Source: Eucalyptus grandis
Lineage: Eukaryota; Streptophyta; Magnoliopsida; Myrtales; Myrtaceae
DNA: 64,000 nt
Assembly: GCF_016545825.1 (NCBI RefSeq)
Contig: NC_052614.1
Coordinates: 27,615,669 to 27,679,668, forward strand
Direction of reading: 5' to 3'
Positions 48,230-60,898 of this stretch are shown here, piece by piece. The notes below the pieces were generated by a model, which saw nothing but the letters and a program-made list of their open reading frames with translations, ran no database searches and was not told the DNA's origin. A program made the translations under genes and the position numbers. How positions within the stretch are numbered: position 1 is the first letter of the stretch; every line of letters starts with the position of its first letter.

Positions 48230-49528
48230 CTAATTAAGCACATGTTAAGTAATGCATTGATAAATAAATGAATGAATAAAAGGACATGGAGTTAACTCCC
48301 GTTGAATAATTAGCATTCACCTTGGTACTGTTTTATCAATTTATGCATGGTTAATGAAATATTGTACAAATGTGTTTCACACTTGATTTCCTATTTTAGA
48401 AGGGTTACACTTGATTTCCTATTTTATACGAACCCTTCTATTGTCGCAACTTGTATTTCTTCGAAAATCTGTAGCAATCACATTGTCCTCCGTAAATGAT
48501 TGAGTAGAGGTTTTTATTGACGAGTGACCTTATTGATTTTGCCATGTAAACTCTAATTTGGTGCTCCCAAGCAAGTGCCGACACGATATGCGTGCACATT
48601 TTATTAGAGTCTCTTTCTCATACTAGTAGTTTTTTTTTTTTTTTGGTTGAAGTTATACTATAGTTTAGGAGGCCACCTTCTAAGCTGTTATTAGATTTTA
48701 GATGCCCAATTAAATGAACACAAAATGCTTTGCTGTTTTTTTTTTGCTTTCTGTCTGTCATTTGTATTTGTTTGATGCTGTTCTGGTGGGTAGTACTAGT
48801 TGTTATGGTGGGTACAACAAGGGCAAGGTGAACAATTTTTCCTCGCTTTCCATTACTTAACATTATTTAATTTTTTTTTCCATGAAAAGATTGCAATAAT
48901 CTTTGTCATCGTTCATGGATTCTCTCTGTTATTTATTACTGATTATATATATATATATATACTTTACTGTCCGCAAGAATCGATGTTATTGGATGCTAGT
49001 GATGGACTTTATAATTATTTCTTGACGTGATCTGTACCAAATAAATCAGTTTTATATCATATTATTTTTATTAAAATTCGTGATTGACTTTTTCTACTAT
49101 TCAATTTAATTTGATTTGTCAACCTATAATAGCAGGACGCCAAGATGATCATAAGTCCAAAACGGTTGCAACTAGTTGCTTTATAATATAATTATTTCCT
49201 TCGTACGAGGTTTTACAAAATCATGTGTACATAATTTTTAATGGGTACATGAACTCTAACAAGTTGTACATAAAGAAATGGCGTTTTTCTTGTCTTGAAT
49301 CTGAGTTGTCCTCTCTGATTTCTAATGATTCATTAATTCATCAGATCAGAAGCATTTGGAGGGAAGTTCTTTGATACCTTGCTTTCTTGGTTGCTCATCA
49401 GCAAGCTGCAGTTGATACTTTGTCTGTCGTCCGACGCTCGCCTCTGTGTGGTATTGCGTTGATATATGACCAGTTAAACAAGGCAGAAATTTTAGGGGAG
49501 ACTAGCTACAGAGAGCGTACAAATCAAT
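48230..49528. other. AT-rich flank of the second MADS locus
   Basis: No gene is seen. An (AT)n run lies at 48942-48961. The last 250 bp before 49529 should be the promoter or leader of the broken MADS gene, but no element can be pinned down. Confidence 0.4.
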
Positions 49529-49554
49529 ATGGAGAGAGGAAAGATTGTGATCCA

Positions 49555-49692
49555 TGTTAAGAGTAATATGCAAAGTATTGGTGCTATCAAAAACAGAGGA
49601 AGTGTAATGCAAAAGCATGTTAATGATGTTACTAATAGTATCGCCGAGAACAGAAGAAGAGAAGCTACTGGAGAACCAGTAAGTGTTGTCCA
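49555..49692 (+). repeat. 5' LTR of the Ale-like element, first part
   Basis: Begins TGTTAAGAGTAATATG, as does the 3' LTR at 60899. It is cut at 49692 by the second copia element and resumes at 54915 after the target duplication. Confidence 0.9.
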
Positions 49693-50047
49693 TGTTGAAT
49701 ATCAGAGTCACACAGCTTTGGTAACACTCTCACAAGAGAAGCTCTTTAAGGAAGGAGATGAATATACTACTTGCTGAAAAATATTTTCACTCTTCATTTA
49801 TAAACGATTACAATACTCGTTTATATATAGGCTTAAAACATGACTCTTAACATTCCTTAGATATATGAAAAGACATGTCTAAATAAATAATAATAAAGAC
49901 AACCTGTCTAAATAAATAGTAATAAGGACACTAAATAGTAATAATGACACTTTAATATGTGTGCTGAAACGGTTTCCATTGGAAACTAAACAGCCTTTCG
50001 ACCAAAACACGAAGAGTCACGAGAGATAGGCGGTAATATATTCAATA
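49693..50047 (-). repeat. 3' LTR of the second copia element
   Basis: 355 bp. It matches 54601-54909 apart from about 46 extra bases near 49885-49945, made of repeated GTCTAAATAAATA and TAATAAGGACAC phrases, so a local tandem duplication explains the length difference. The polypurine tract (GTGAGGGGAG on the minus strand) adjoins at 50048. Confidence 0.9.
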
Positions 50048-50053
50048 CTCCCC

Positions 50054-52194
50054 TCACTGACTACTCTCTCTAAGGATAGTCCTCGCGACCATACCAAGCT
50101 GAGCTCGAAACTCTTCAAACTTTGCAACTCCAAGACCTTTGGTGAAGATATTAGCAACTTGATCACCTGTCTTGATGTACTTCATCTTGATCTTGCCCCC
50201 CAACACTTTCTCTCGCAGAAAGTGATAGTGGACTTCCACATGCTTAGTCCTAGCATGGAAAACTGGATGCTCTGCCAAGCTTATAATGGATAGATTATCA
50301 CAATACAATATTGTCGAATAATCTATTGACTGATGAAGATCATCCAATAATTGCACTAGCCATGTGCTCTCCTGAGCTGCCATTGCTGCTGCTTTGTATT
50401 CAACTTTTGTTGTAGACAAAGACACAGTTGGCTGTCTTTTACTGCACCGGGATACTATTGCTGATCCAAGATTAAACGAGTATCGAGTAATTGATCGTCG
50501 TGTGTGTTGATCTCTAGCATAGTCAGCATCACAATGATCGACCAATTCACTTGATGATCCCTTTTTTTTTTTAATACAAAAGCCCAAGATCAAAAGTCTT
50601 CTTTACATATCTCAGGATACGCTTGGCTACATCCAAGTGAGGCTTTCTTGGCTTCTCCATGAATTGACTCACTACTCCCACTGCAAAAGAGATGTCAGGC
50701 CGAGTAATGGTAAGGTAAATTAGACTACCTACCAGTTGCCTATACATAGTCGAATCTTCTAGCTCTCGACCTTCTTCAGCACATAGCTTTGCGTTCCCAT
50801 CCAACGGAGTAGATATAGGTTTGCAATCAAGCATTCTGATTTTTTTTTTTTTAAGAGATCTCGTGCATACTTTTGTTGACATAGGAATAATCCTTCATTT
50901 GTCCTATTAATCTCAAGCCCCATAAAGTGTTTCAGTTCTCCAAGCTCCTTCATATGGAACCGCACAGAGAGGTTGGCTTTAATTCGACATATCTCATCTT
51001 CATCATCTCCAGTAATAATGAGATCATCCACATAAACTAGCACAGCTGCAACCTTTCCATCTTTTGCTTTCACGAACATGCTCGAGTTTGCTTGAGCTAC
51101 ATTATAATCGTTCTTCAACAAGAATTTTGCAATTTTTCCATTCCACGCTCTTGGGGCTCAAGCCATACAATACTTTCTTTAGCTTGTAGACATATTCTGG
51201 ATGAATTTTGCTCTTGAAGCCATCCGGTTGCTCCATGTATATCTCTTGCTCGAGTTCTCTATGCGGGAAAGCATTCTTCACATCCATCTGCCACACATTC
51301 CACGACTTGCTTGTTGCAAGTGTTAATAGAACTCGAACAGTGGTAACCTTTGCCATCGGGCTAAAGGTCTCTTCATAATCAACTCCATATTTTTGCGAAA
51401 ATCCTCGAGCCACTAGACGTGCTTTTTTTTTTTTTTTTTTTTTTTTTTGGTGACCCAGGGAACCCACCGCACGGCCGGCAGCCGGGAGTAAACCCTGGGG
51501 AGACACGTGGGAAACCACCACCCACGTGCCCCGGATAAGGCATGGCTAGCACTTAAGCAACGACGACGCCGTGGATCGAACTCGGGACCTCTCGTGAAAA
51601 GTTCCTTTGCTCAACCACCTACACCACCACCACTAGATGTGCTTTATACCTCTCAATTGACCCGTTTAGTCGAGTTTTAAGTTTATAAACCCATTTGCAA
51701 GAAATAGGACGTACCTCTTTAGGTTTTGGTACCAAGTCCCATGTCTCATTCTTCTTTAGTGCAAGGATTTCTTCTTCCATGGCCTTCCTCCATTCTGTAC
51801 TCTTCGTTTCTTCTTCATATGTCGACGGCTCGACCATGCCAACATCTTCAATCAATGCTGCATTGACATACTTGGGATTCGGCTTCCTTTGCCTTGTCGA
51901 TCTCCGAAGTTGAGGCTCCCCCTTTTCAAGTTCTTCAACCTGACTTGGTCGAAGTTCTTCTATCGACCTTGGATGCTCACTAGATAAACTTGTCAATCCT
52001 AGTGATTGTGCTTCGACATCTTTTTCAACAGGCTGATTCTCATCGAATTCTTTTAGCCTTTCTTCGAACTCTTCGTCGAAATGCTGTGAATTTGGCAATT
52101 CAACTGCTTGAGGTGACCACCAAGACGACATTTCGTCGAACACCGCATTCCTTGAAATATGGCACCTCCCTATTGTAGGTCGTAGCACTTCCAC
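50054..52194 (-). pseudogene. Second copia element: RT and RNase H
   Basis: Minus-strand pieces: 52194-51619 carries the linker and RT start (ETWDLVPKPKEVRPI, CKWVYKLKTR). A SINE follows at 51425-51630. 51521-51102 resumes with ARLVARGFSQKYGVDYEETF and WQMDVKNAF. 51121-50759 has the catalytic [15 protein letters not shown]. 50882-50571 is the connection region (YLTITRPDISFAVGVVSQFM). 50593-50054 is RNase H ([28 protein letters not shown]). YVDD is intact, but frameshifts and the SINE destroy continuity. The RNase H motif STTKVEYKA differs from the usual STTEAEY at a conserved acidic residue. Confidence 0.88.
51425..51630 (-). mobile_element. tRNA-derived SINE, copy 2, inside RT
   Basis: A poly-T run (51423-51448) marks the A-tail of a minus-strand SINE. 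On that strand a tRNA-like start (GGTGTAGGTGGTTGAGC) and a B box (GAGTTCGATCC) are visible. The target duplication is about 14 bp: CACTAGACGTGCTT near 51411-51424 and CACTAGATGTGCTT near 51631-51644. The 3' half resembles SINE copy 1 at 156-345. Confidence 0.85.
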
Positions 52195-53278
52195 CCCTTT
52201 CGTTGATCATCATATCCCACGAATATGCAGCGGATTGCCTTCTTGTCTAATTTGCTGCGAAGATGATCGGGCATAAATGCATAACATACACATCTGAAAA
52301 ATCTAAAGTGACTTACCACAGGCTTGCGATTCCATAGCTTCTCGTATGGTGACATAAAACCAAGCCTTGCTTGTGGCAGCCTGTTAATCACGTGAGTTGC
52401 CGTCTTCATACATTCAGCCCAAAACCTTGGTGGAACATTCTTTGCGTGCAACATGCTCCTGCACGTCTTAACTAGATGTCGATTCTTTCTTTCGGCAACA
52501 CCGTTTTGTTGCAGCGTATACGGACAAGTATACTGTTGACGTATCTTGTACTCTTGCAAATACTTTGTAAACTCATAGGAAGTGTACTCTCCCCCGTTAT
52601 CGGTACATAGCCAATGAATTTTTCTACCTACTTCACTTTCAACCTTCTCCTTAAACACCTTAAATTTAATAAACGCCTCAAATTTTTCCTTCATGAAATC
52701 AACCCAGACGTACCTAGAGAAGTCGTCGATGAAAGTGATCATATACTTCAATCCGCTAACTGATCGCTCTTCACCAGACCAAACACATTCGAGTGAATGA
52801 GCTCGAGAGGCATCCGAGCTCTGAATGATGATTCCTCATATGGGAGTTGATGTGCCTTCTTGTACTAGCACCCGGTGCAAACCACATTTTCTTGCACTTC
52901 CAACTGGGGAAGACCCCTCAGCATGTTCTTTTGCATCATCACCTTCAACTTGTGATAACTTACATGCCCAAGCTGCGCATGCCATAAATCAGGTGTATCA
53001 TTCCTTCGGGTTTTGTTTACGTATGCTGTTTGAGCAGACATCACATAAACGGACTCCAGCTGACGTCCTTCCATGATTGGTTGACTAGTGGGCTTCATAC
53101 TTCGGTACACCTTGACATCTCGTGGACCGAACACCACATAATTACCTGAGTCTGTGAGCTGGGACACAAACAATAAATTCTTCTTCATTCCTGGCACATT
53201 AAACACACTTTTCAATTCAACTTGTTGTGAATTGAACCGAGGAGTTATCATCATCTCGCCGATATGAGTAATCGACAA
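52170..53278 (-). pseudogene. Second copia element: integrase
   Basis: 53278-52865 contains the pre-integrase and zinc-binding region (LWHAQLGHVSYHKL, then NVVCTGC). 52751-52170 (193 aa) is the catalytic core: [26 protein letters not shown] and [14 protein letters not shown] give the Asp, Asp and Glu positions. The core is open throughout, but a frame change separates it from the zinc region. Confidence 0.88.
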
Positions 53279-53308
53279 CCTTGAGCCGTTTGCAGTAATA
53301 ACAACACG

Positions 53309-54422
53309 TCATCCGGTATAATTATGCATGTTTGAAATATGACTCGAACACCCTGAATTAACAATCCAGTCATAATCATAATTAATCGACATTTCACTTA
53401 CAGAGATTAATGTCATCGCATTGTTTAACTCGATTGCGGAAGAGGCAACGAACTCGTCTGACACCACTATTGCAACAGACGTTTGGAAATCCCATTCATT
53501 ATTTTCATCGAAATCATTCCTCTTCGATGATGCTGCGGCATTTCCTTCAACATTCTTCGCTCGACAATCTCTGGCAAAGTGGCCCTCCTTGCTGCAGACG
53601 TAACATTGTCCACTACGTTTTTGGCCATCGCATCGCCCGGCTCCCCCTAGTCGAAGGCTTGACTCTCTTGGACGCTTTTGCCATCCTTCACGAGCTGGTT
53701 GCTTTTGCCATTCGACATGGCTTTTCCTGGACTTGCCATCTTTATTGTCAGCACCGGTTCGCCTTTGGCCCTTGAACCCTCTTTTATCACTGAAGAGGAC
53801 ACTTTCTTCTTCCTTAATCGGAACTTTAGACATTTGACTATCTAAAGTCTCTTGGTTAGCCAGAATATTCTCCAGATCGGTCAACGTTGGTTGAGTTACC
53901 CATCCATGAGTAGCCATAATAATATTGTTATATGCTGGCTTTAACCCGTGAATAATAAGTTTCTCATTCTTGTTTCTGAGATGGCAGCTTTGAAATTTCG
54001 TCACAAATAGATTTAACTTTGGAGCAATACTAACTCACTGTCTTATTTTGTTGTGACATTGTCAACAACTCGTTCTGCAGACTTTGTAGCTTGGCATCAT
54101 TCGACCTTGCGAATAACGCTGCCAAGTTATCCCACGCCTCCTCGGGAGTCTGCGCGCTCCTAATGTGCGGCAATAAATCATCTTCAATAGTTACAGCAAG
54201 AGCGTAAAGAACCTTACCCGCTTTTATCTTCCATCTCCTATGTCCATCATCGTCTCTGGGTGCCGTGGTGTTGCCGCTGCCAACAATATCCCACAAATCT
54301 TGACCCATCAAATAAAACTGCATCCGGACACTCCAATTATTGTAATTGGAGTTGTTGAGCTTCTCAATGCCATTCGTTGAATTTGAAATATTTGCCATCT
54401 GACTTGAAATAATGCCCAACAC
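53309..54422 (-). pseudogene. Second copia element: gag and protease
   Basis: 54422-54030 is the gag domain (MANISNSTNGIEKLNNSNY, EEAWDNLAALFARSN), ending at a stop. 54004-53309 continues in another frame with a CCHC knuckle (CYVCSKEGHFARDC) and the protease active site written WIVNSGCSSH. The usual form is DSG, so the catalytic Asp has become Asn through a GAT-to-AAT change. The protease would be inactive even if the frame were intact. Confidence 0.85.
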
Positions 54423-54600
54423 TACTCCAAGAAACCTTGATCCTCGATCAATCGATCACAGTCCCTGCCTGTACACTGGCAGAATTTCGACGTACTCCGG
54501 TCCTTGACCACCGTCTTCACGAACTACGCTCCGGAAGGCTTGACTCACGGTCCCTGATAACCGTGCTCTCGGTCCCAGATAACCGTGCTCTAATACCAAT

Positions 54601-54909
54601 TGTTGAATATCAGAGTCGCGCGGCTCTGGTAACACTCTCACAAGAGAAGCTCTTTAAGAAAGGAGATGAAAATATAACTTGCTGAAAAATATTTTCACTC
54701 TTCATTTAGAAACGATTACAAGACTCGTTTCTATATAGGCTTAAAACGCGACTCTTGACATTCCTTATATATATATGAAAAGACATGTCTAAATAAATAG
54801 TAATAAGGACACTTTAATATGTGTGCTGAAACGGTTTCCATTGGAAACTGAACAGCTTTTCGACCAAAACATGAAGAGTCATGAGAGATAGGTGGTGATA
54901 TATTCAATA
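54601..54909 (-). repeat. 5' LTR of the second copia element
   Basis: 309 bp, paired with 49693-50047. Just inside it, at 54588-54599, the minus strand reads TGGTATTAGAGC, a one-base variant of the iMet-tRNA primer site. Confidence 0.9.
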
Positions 54910-55240
54910 GTCGAGAACAGAAGAAGAGAAGCTACCGGAGAACCAGTAAGTGCTGTTGAGAATAGAGGAAGGAAAGAAGGCAACATCATAGATTGTAGCA
55001 CGTTTACATTGATGAATCAGTATTTGGTTTTAAGCTTGTAAAGTCAAAAGTTTTGTTTTGCTTTCCATTAGTTAGTTGTTTCATTTAGTTGATCAGTTTT
55101 CAGCTGATATAAAATTGGTCTGGAGAGAGCAAACGGTGTGATTGTTCTTTGATGAAAACTAGCCTCTCATTGAATAAAAGTTCATTGACTCTGTTTCTCT
55201 TTGATCTCTCTCTCTCTCTCTCTATTCATAAAATTCTTCA
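54910..55240 (+). repeat. 5' LTR of the Ale-like element, second part
   Basis: Matches the 3' LTR from about 61030 to 61365 and ends ATTCTTCA. A CT microsatellite lies near 55206-55224. The primer site follows directly. Confidence 0.9.
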
Positions 55241-55253
55241 TGGTATCAGAGCC
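55241..55253 (+). promoter_or_regulatory. Primer-binding site of the Ale-like element
   Basis: TGGTATCAGAGCC directly follows the LTR end at 55240, the iMet-tRNA type site of plant copia elements. Confidence 0.92.
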
Positions 55254-55540
55254 AATTCCTGAGAGTACAAGTCATCTCTGTTCTCTATGCAAAGATGATG
55301 AACCTGCAACAGATTAAAGCCACATTCAAGCTTCATTGATCACTTTCTTCAGCTGCGAATGGTGGTATTTTTTCTTTGATTATGGATCTGTGAATCATCT
55401 ATGCCTCTGAACAAAACTGTGAGTTGTTCTTCTTCATCAAGATCTAATCATCATCAGTGATATATTCACGTCTTAATACTACAAAACTAGCAAGAGATTG
55501 TATCTGTAATTGAGTATCTTCTAAGATCTGGAAGTGTAGA

Positions 55541-56690
55541 ATGGCAGTAAGAATGTAGAAATACCCATTCCCTATTCATGTGAACATCTCTAACTTTGTT
55601 GCCATCAAATTAGCCGAAGATAATTTTCTTCTTTGGCAAGCTCAATTTCACAGATTCTTGAGAAGCCAAGAGTTGTTTGGTTTCATCAGTGGAGAAATTC
55701 CACCACCTGCTAAATCATTGCAGGTTGAAGTAGAAGGACAGTGTACTGAAGTTACGAATCCTAACTACAATGATTGGATCAAGACAGATCAACTCGTGTC
55801 CTCTTGGATTAGTGGAGCCGTTTCAGAAAACATACTCAGTCTGATAATTGGCTTGGACACTGCATATGAGGTATGGCAAACCTTACCCAATCGATTCACG
55901 CAAAAATTTGTGGCTAGAGAATTTGAGTTGAGAGGAAAGCTGCAAGCATGTCAAAAGCGTGATTGAGCACTGTCTTTTTATTTTTTATTTTTTATTTTTT
56001 ATTTTTTATCTCGGAGAGTATAAATCGATCTGTGATCAACTCAATGCAATAGGGAAACCTATAGATGAGAAAACAAAGCTGTTCGGAGTCTTGGAGGGAT
56101 TAGGATCTGAGTATGAGAGTTTTAAAACCACGATATACTACTTGAAACCTCAACCATAATATGATGAGGTGATATCACATTTAGAAAGATTTGAAGCAAG
56201 GTTATAGAACTATTCTTCGAATCAATTCAGTTCTAATCTAGCCTATTATGGTCAAAGGAAAATTGAAGCCCTGCAGAGAGAAGAGTTTGACAGAGAACTT
56301 GCACAACAAAATGTTGGTTTTGGAGGATCAAGAGGAAATAATCGTGGAGGAAGAAGTTATGGAAGAGGACGTCCCTTCAATAATTGATATCGCAACTATG
56401 GATATCTTGGAAGAAATATGAGTTACAGACTAAATAATTTGAATTATGAACAGGGAGGCCAGCAATTCAAGCAGTTCAATACATTCTCTGGCATTGGTTT
56501 TGGTCAACGTTTTAGACCATATGCTAGTTCTTCACAGAGGAATCCAGATACCAAGTCATATCCCTTTTCAAATCTAACTCTTCATAAAAATTTGCAGGTA
56601 GAGAAAACAACAAATAACACTCGTTTAGAGTGTCAAATTTGCAAAACGTCCGGGACATGATGCACTTCACTGTTGGTATCGATTCGACAA
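55541..56690 (+). pseudogene. Ale-like gag
   Basis: The likely original start is ATG 55541, but a TAG follows five codons later. The frame then stays open through 55580-55966 (FVAIKLAEDNFLLWQAQF, VSSWISGAVSENIL, YEVWQTLPNRF). An AT-rich run of TTTTTA repeats (55975-56010) disrupts it. 56013-56159 continues (LNAIGKPIDEKTKLFGVLEG) to a TAA. 56418-56660 carries Gln/Asn-rich sequence and the first half of a CCHC knuckle (LECQICK), whose second half (HDALHCW) is in another frame. Confidence 0.82.
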
Positions 56691-56730
56691 CTCATATCAA
56701 GCTGAGGAAATACCAACAGCATTAGCAGCA

Positions 56731-58308
56731 ATGCATCTTGAAGAGTCGAATGGCAATGAGTGGTATCCAGACACTGGCGCGACTACTCACATCACTACTA
56801 ATGATGGTATTCTTCATAATTTTTCTAGACACACTGGCAATGATACAGTTATGATTGGTAATGGCTCGTGTCTACCTATTACATATATTGGTGATGCATT
56901 GCTAAATACTGCAGTTGATTCTTTACCTCTGAATGATGTGCTAATTGTTCCAGAAATTAAGAAAAACCTTATGTCAGTATTGAAACTAACAGACGATTAT
57001 CCATGTTAATTTGTCTTTGACAAAACTAGGGTTTATATAAAGGACAACTTCTCCAACACAACCAAGATGCTCGGAAGGAAGGTTAAAGGGCTCTACCGAG
57101 TGGATCCTCATATTACAGAGGTCTTTTTTACTCAAAGACACAAGACAGTTGGGGAAGATGTGTGGCATCAACGATTAGCTCACACCAACTTGAACACTCT
57201 GAAGTATATGAAGAATTAGCAGTTAATTCATTACAATACGAAACTACATTCTATATGTAGGAGTTGTCAAGTAGCTAAGAGTACTGCTCTACCCTTTTCC
57301 ATTGTCAGACTCTGCAGCTTCTATGCCTTTAGAACAGATTCATTGTGACATCTGGGGGCCTTCTCTAGTTAATTCCTTTCAACACTTCAAGTACTATGTC
57401 ATTTTTGTCGACAACTTCTCTCGGTTTAGTTGGATGTATCCACTGAAACTGAAGTCAGATTTCTATAATGTCTTTCTCATGTTCCAGAGACTAGTAGAAA
57501 ATCAGCTTGATTGTAAAATCAAGATCTTCCAATGTGATGGTGGAGGAGAATTCATCAGTCACAAATTTAAGTCTCATTTACAAAGTTGTGGTATTCAACA
57601 ACATGTGTCCTGTCCTTACACACCAGAACATAATGGAATACGTGAAAGAAAACATTGTCACATTGTTGAACTTGGCCTAGCTATGCTTTATCATGCAAAA
57701 CTTCCATTGAAGTTTTGGGTTGATGCATTTATAACAGCCAATTACATTGTTAATATTCTTCCCACCCCAAAGTTACAAATGCAGTCGCCTTACAACAAAC
57801 TATATCAGCAAAAGTCGAGTTATGACCATCTCAGAATCTTTGGATGTGCGTGTTATCCATGTCTTCGACCCTTTGCACAGTACAAGTTTGATCCACGATC
57901 TCTTACCTGTGTGTTTCTGGGATACAGTGATGGCCATAAGGGATATCGTTGTCTTATACCCACCACTGGTCATATATACATTAGTCATCATGTTATATTT
58001 GATGAAAGCTTCTTTCCTTTTGCTTAGAAATTGGGAAATGAGTATCCTCATTATACAAATCTATATCGACTATGGACAAAGGAAGTGAAATTCTTAGATT
58101 CTCCAAGTATAGATCGAATGGAATCTCCCTCACATCAACATACAGGTTATTTACAAGATACTAGAATCATCACTACAGAACCAAAAATTTCTCCTATTCC
58201 AGCATCCTCAACTTCATCCTCTTTACATCTACAACCTGTAAGTTCTGCAGAACTAGAAGTTTTTGTTTCTGCAACTAAGCTAGTAGATGAACTAGTTATT
58301 GATCAAGC
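56731..58308 (+). pseudogene. Ale-like protease and integrase
   Basis: 56731-57009 has the protease motif EWYPDTGATTHIT (DTG intact). The zinc-binding region follows at about 57160-57290 (WHQRLAHTNLNTL, then CRSCQVAKS), with a TAG between them. 57302-58027 is the integrase core: IFVDNFSRFSWMYPL, QCDGGGEFISHKF and YTPEHNGIRERKH give the catalytic positions. The frame ends at 58025, and a linker runs to 58308, where the solo LTR enters. Confidence 0.85.
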
Positions 58309-59222
58309 TGATATAGCTAGTATAAGTACCTAGAGGGGGGTGAATAGGTATATAAAGGATTTTTCTCGATAATTGCACAATACTAGACAGTTGATAGATT
58401 CGAGACAAACAATAATCAAAGTAAGACGAGAGAAGAGAAAATTGAACACGCGGTTTATAGTGGTTCGGCTTATTTCAAGCCTACGTCCACTCTTCTGCAC
58501 TGACAGCCTATTGGCTGGATTCCACTATGAACAAAGAGATGTTACAGCGATGTACTTCCTTGATTTCTTGGTGTAGATGATCTACCACACTCGCTCAAGG
58601 TATCACTAAGTATAGACACTCTTTGTGTATACAATTTCGCTCAAAATGTATCGACTAATAATCAAGGTGCTTCGGACTGGAATTTCTCTATCGATCATGC
58701 ACTAAAGCAACTAGAATGTCTTCCTTTTATACTCCTTTATGCCATCATACCCGTTGGCACTTACCAAAGGAATTCTTCCAATCTACCCGTTGGACGGAAT
58801 CAATCAAGAAGATCATTCGAGCTATTAAAGGAACTTGACGATAGCCCATCAATCCTATTCGCCCATACAATCAAGATCTTGGTTTCCAAGAATAGAACCT
58901 TCCAAGAATATTTTGTCGACCATCGGATCTTCAAACGATCTTGATTTCGAATAAAAGAATCCGTTATTTTTATCCAGCCAAGAGATCTTATCCATAGGAT
59001 AGGACTAAATCCTCAACCAAATACTTCGGCTCTGGATTGCCTTCGTCACTGGATTAGAAAGAACTGTCAATGAGAATAGTCTTGAGTCTTGAGTCTTGAG
59101 TGCTTTGAGTCTCGGTGATCCGAAAGTCTTCAGACTATAAACAGAAGATCTGTATTTATCCAGACTAGACTGATAGAAACGTTTTGTCAGCTTCAAAATA
59201 TTCTGGAAAGATTTCTCTAACA
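58309..59222 (-). mobile_element. Solo LTR of the SIRE-like family inside the Ale-like pol
   Basis: 914 bp bounded by perfect CAAGC duplications (58304-58308 and 59223-59227). It aligns along its length with the LTRs at 8144-9028 and 16680-17584 (for example GTACCTAGAGGGGGGTGAAT and the shared end TTCTGGAAAGATTTCTC), with clearly more differences than those two show to each other. No internal sequence is left, so it arose by LTR-LTR recombination. Confidence 0.92.
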
Positions 59223-59227
59223 CAAGC

Positions 59228-60898
59228 TTCTTCAAATTCTCAAAGTTTCTCACAAGGTACACTATCTACTCATCCTATGCAAACCAGATCCAAATATGGC
59301 ATTAAAAAGATCAATCCTCGATATGCCTGCCTTGCTGAATATAAGGTGCCTTCTGAACCACGATCACTTAAATATGCTCTAGCAGATCAAGGATGGCATA
59401 AAGCAATGCAAGATGAAATGGATGCGTTGGATGAAAACTAGACTTGGCTATTAGTTCCTCGAACCAATCAAATGAATGTTATAGGCTGTAAGTGGGTGTT
59501 TAAGACAAAACTTGCACCAGATGGGAGTTTTGATAGATTAAAGGCTCTGTTAGTAGCTAAGGGGTTTCATTAGGAAGAATGAGTGGATTTTACAGAAACC
59601 TTTAGCCATGTTGTCAAACATGCCACTATTCGCATTGTACTTTCTGTGGCAATGATAAAGAACTGGCCAATACATCAACTTGATGTTAAAAATGCATTTC
59701 TACATGGAACCTTGAATGAAATAGTATACATGGAGCAACGTCCTGGCTTTATACATCCACAAAAATCTCACTATGTCTGTCTTCTTAAAAAGTCTCTTTA
59801 TGGTCTTCGTCAAGCATTGCGTGCTTGGTTTGACAAGTTTAGCAATTTTTTGCTTGAAGCTGGTTTTTTCTGTAGTATGATTGATCCATCTCTTTTTATA
59901 CTTTGTGATGGACAAGAGACAGTGCTTCTGCTACTTTATGTTGATGGTATTGTCTTGAATGGTAGCTTAGATAAGTTGCTTAATACCTTAATTCATTCAC
60001 TTAGTCTTCAATTCCATACGAAAGACCTTGGCCATCTTCATTACTTTCTAGGAATTGAAGCTAAGCGCACATCTATTGAGCTTTTTTTATGTCAAACAAA
60101 ATATGCCCTTGATTTACTTACACGAGCACACATGACTAACTGCAAACCCATCTCCACTCCTCTGTCCTTAAGACTAGTCATCTTGAAAACTGATGATGCT
60201 CTTCTATCCAATCCAATTGAGTACAGAAGTTTAGTTGGTGGACTGCAATATCTGACCATCACTCGTCCTGATCTTGCCTTTGCAACAAACCTGTTATGTC
60301 AGAAAATGCAACAGCTTACTATTGGAGATTTTCATAAGTTGAAAAGGGTGCTTCGTTATGTGAAAGGAACAGTTCATCTTGGCATATTTATTCGTTCTCA
60401 CAGCTCTATGAGTTTATATGGCTTCTCCGATGCAGATTGGGCTGGTTGTGTTGAGACCAGATGATCCACCACTGGTTTCTGTACATATCTTGGTTCTAAT
60501 CTCATTTCATGGGCAATGAAGGAACCTACCGTCTCCCGCTCTTCCACTGAAGTAGAATACCGGGCACTTGCTTCTGCTACAGCTGATCTCACTTGGATTA
60601 GTTTTGTTCTACGTGATATTGGTCTACCTCTGAATTCTCCAACTCTATTATTTTGTGATAATCAATCTGCTATTTCACTTACAGCCAATCCTATTCTCCA
60701 TACTCGCACTAAACACATTGAAGTAGACTTTCACTTTGTTCATGAGAAAGTCTCTTCCGGTTCTCTACGTGTTCAGTATGTTCCAAGCATTCATCAACTT
60801 GCTGACATTTTTACTAAAGCCTTATCACGGCTAACACATTCCACTCTTCGAATCAAATTGGGCATGGGTTTTTCACCCCTTCCCAATTTGCGGGGGGA
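59228..60898 (+). pseudogene. Ale-like RT and RNase H
   Basis: Begins right after the solo LTR (STHPMQTRSKYGI, then AMQDEMDALDEN). In-frame stops occur at about 59440 (after DEN), at 59571-59581 (two, around GFH), and near 60462 (after ETR). RT motifs: IHQLDVKNAFLHGTLNEIVY, SLYGLRQALRAWFDKF, and LLLLYVDGIV, where the catalytic YVDD has become YVDG. RNase H: STEVEYRALASATADL, FCDNQSAISLTANPILH, RTKHIEVDFHFVHE and LADIFTKALS. A polypurine tract (GCGGGGGGA) adjoins the 3' LTR at 60890-60898. Confidence 0.88.

Larger units (their letters stand above)
49693..54909 (-). mobile_element. Second copia element, nested in the 5' LTR of the first
   Basis: LTRs 49693-50047 and 54601-54909 enclose a minus-strand interior with gag, protease, integrase, RT and RNase H. 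The flanks GTCCA (49688-49692) and GTCGA (54910-54914) are a 5-bp duplication with one mismatch. LTR ends on the element's strand are TATTGAATAT and ATATTCAACA. The gag opening (EKLNNSNYNNWSVRMQFYL) and RT resemble Tork-type copia elements, but the lineage is tentative. It carries a SINE in RT and a changed protease active site. Confidence 0.88.

Noticed and set aside
49529..49777. 82-codon frame beginning MERGKIVI
   Set aside because: The first eight codons are the broken MADS exon; the rest is LTR sequence read through by chance.
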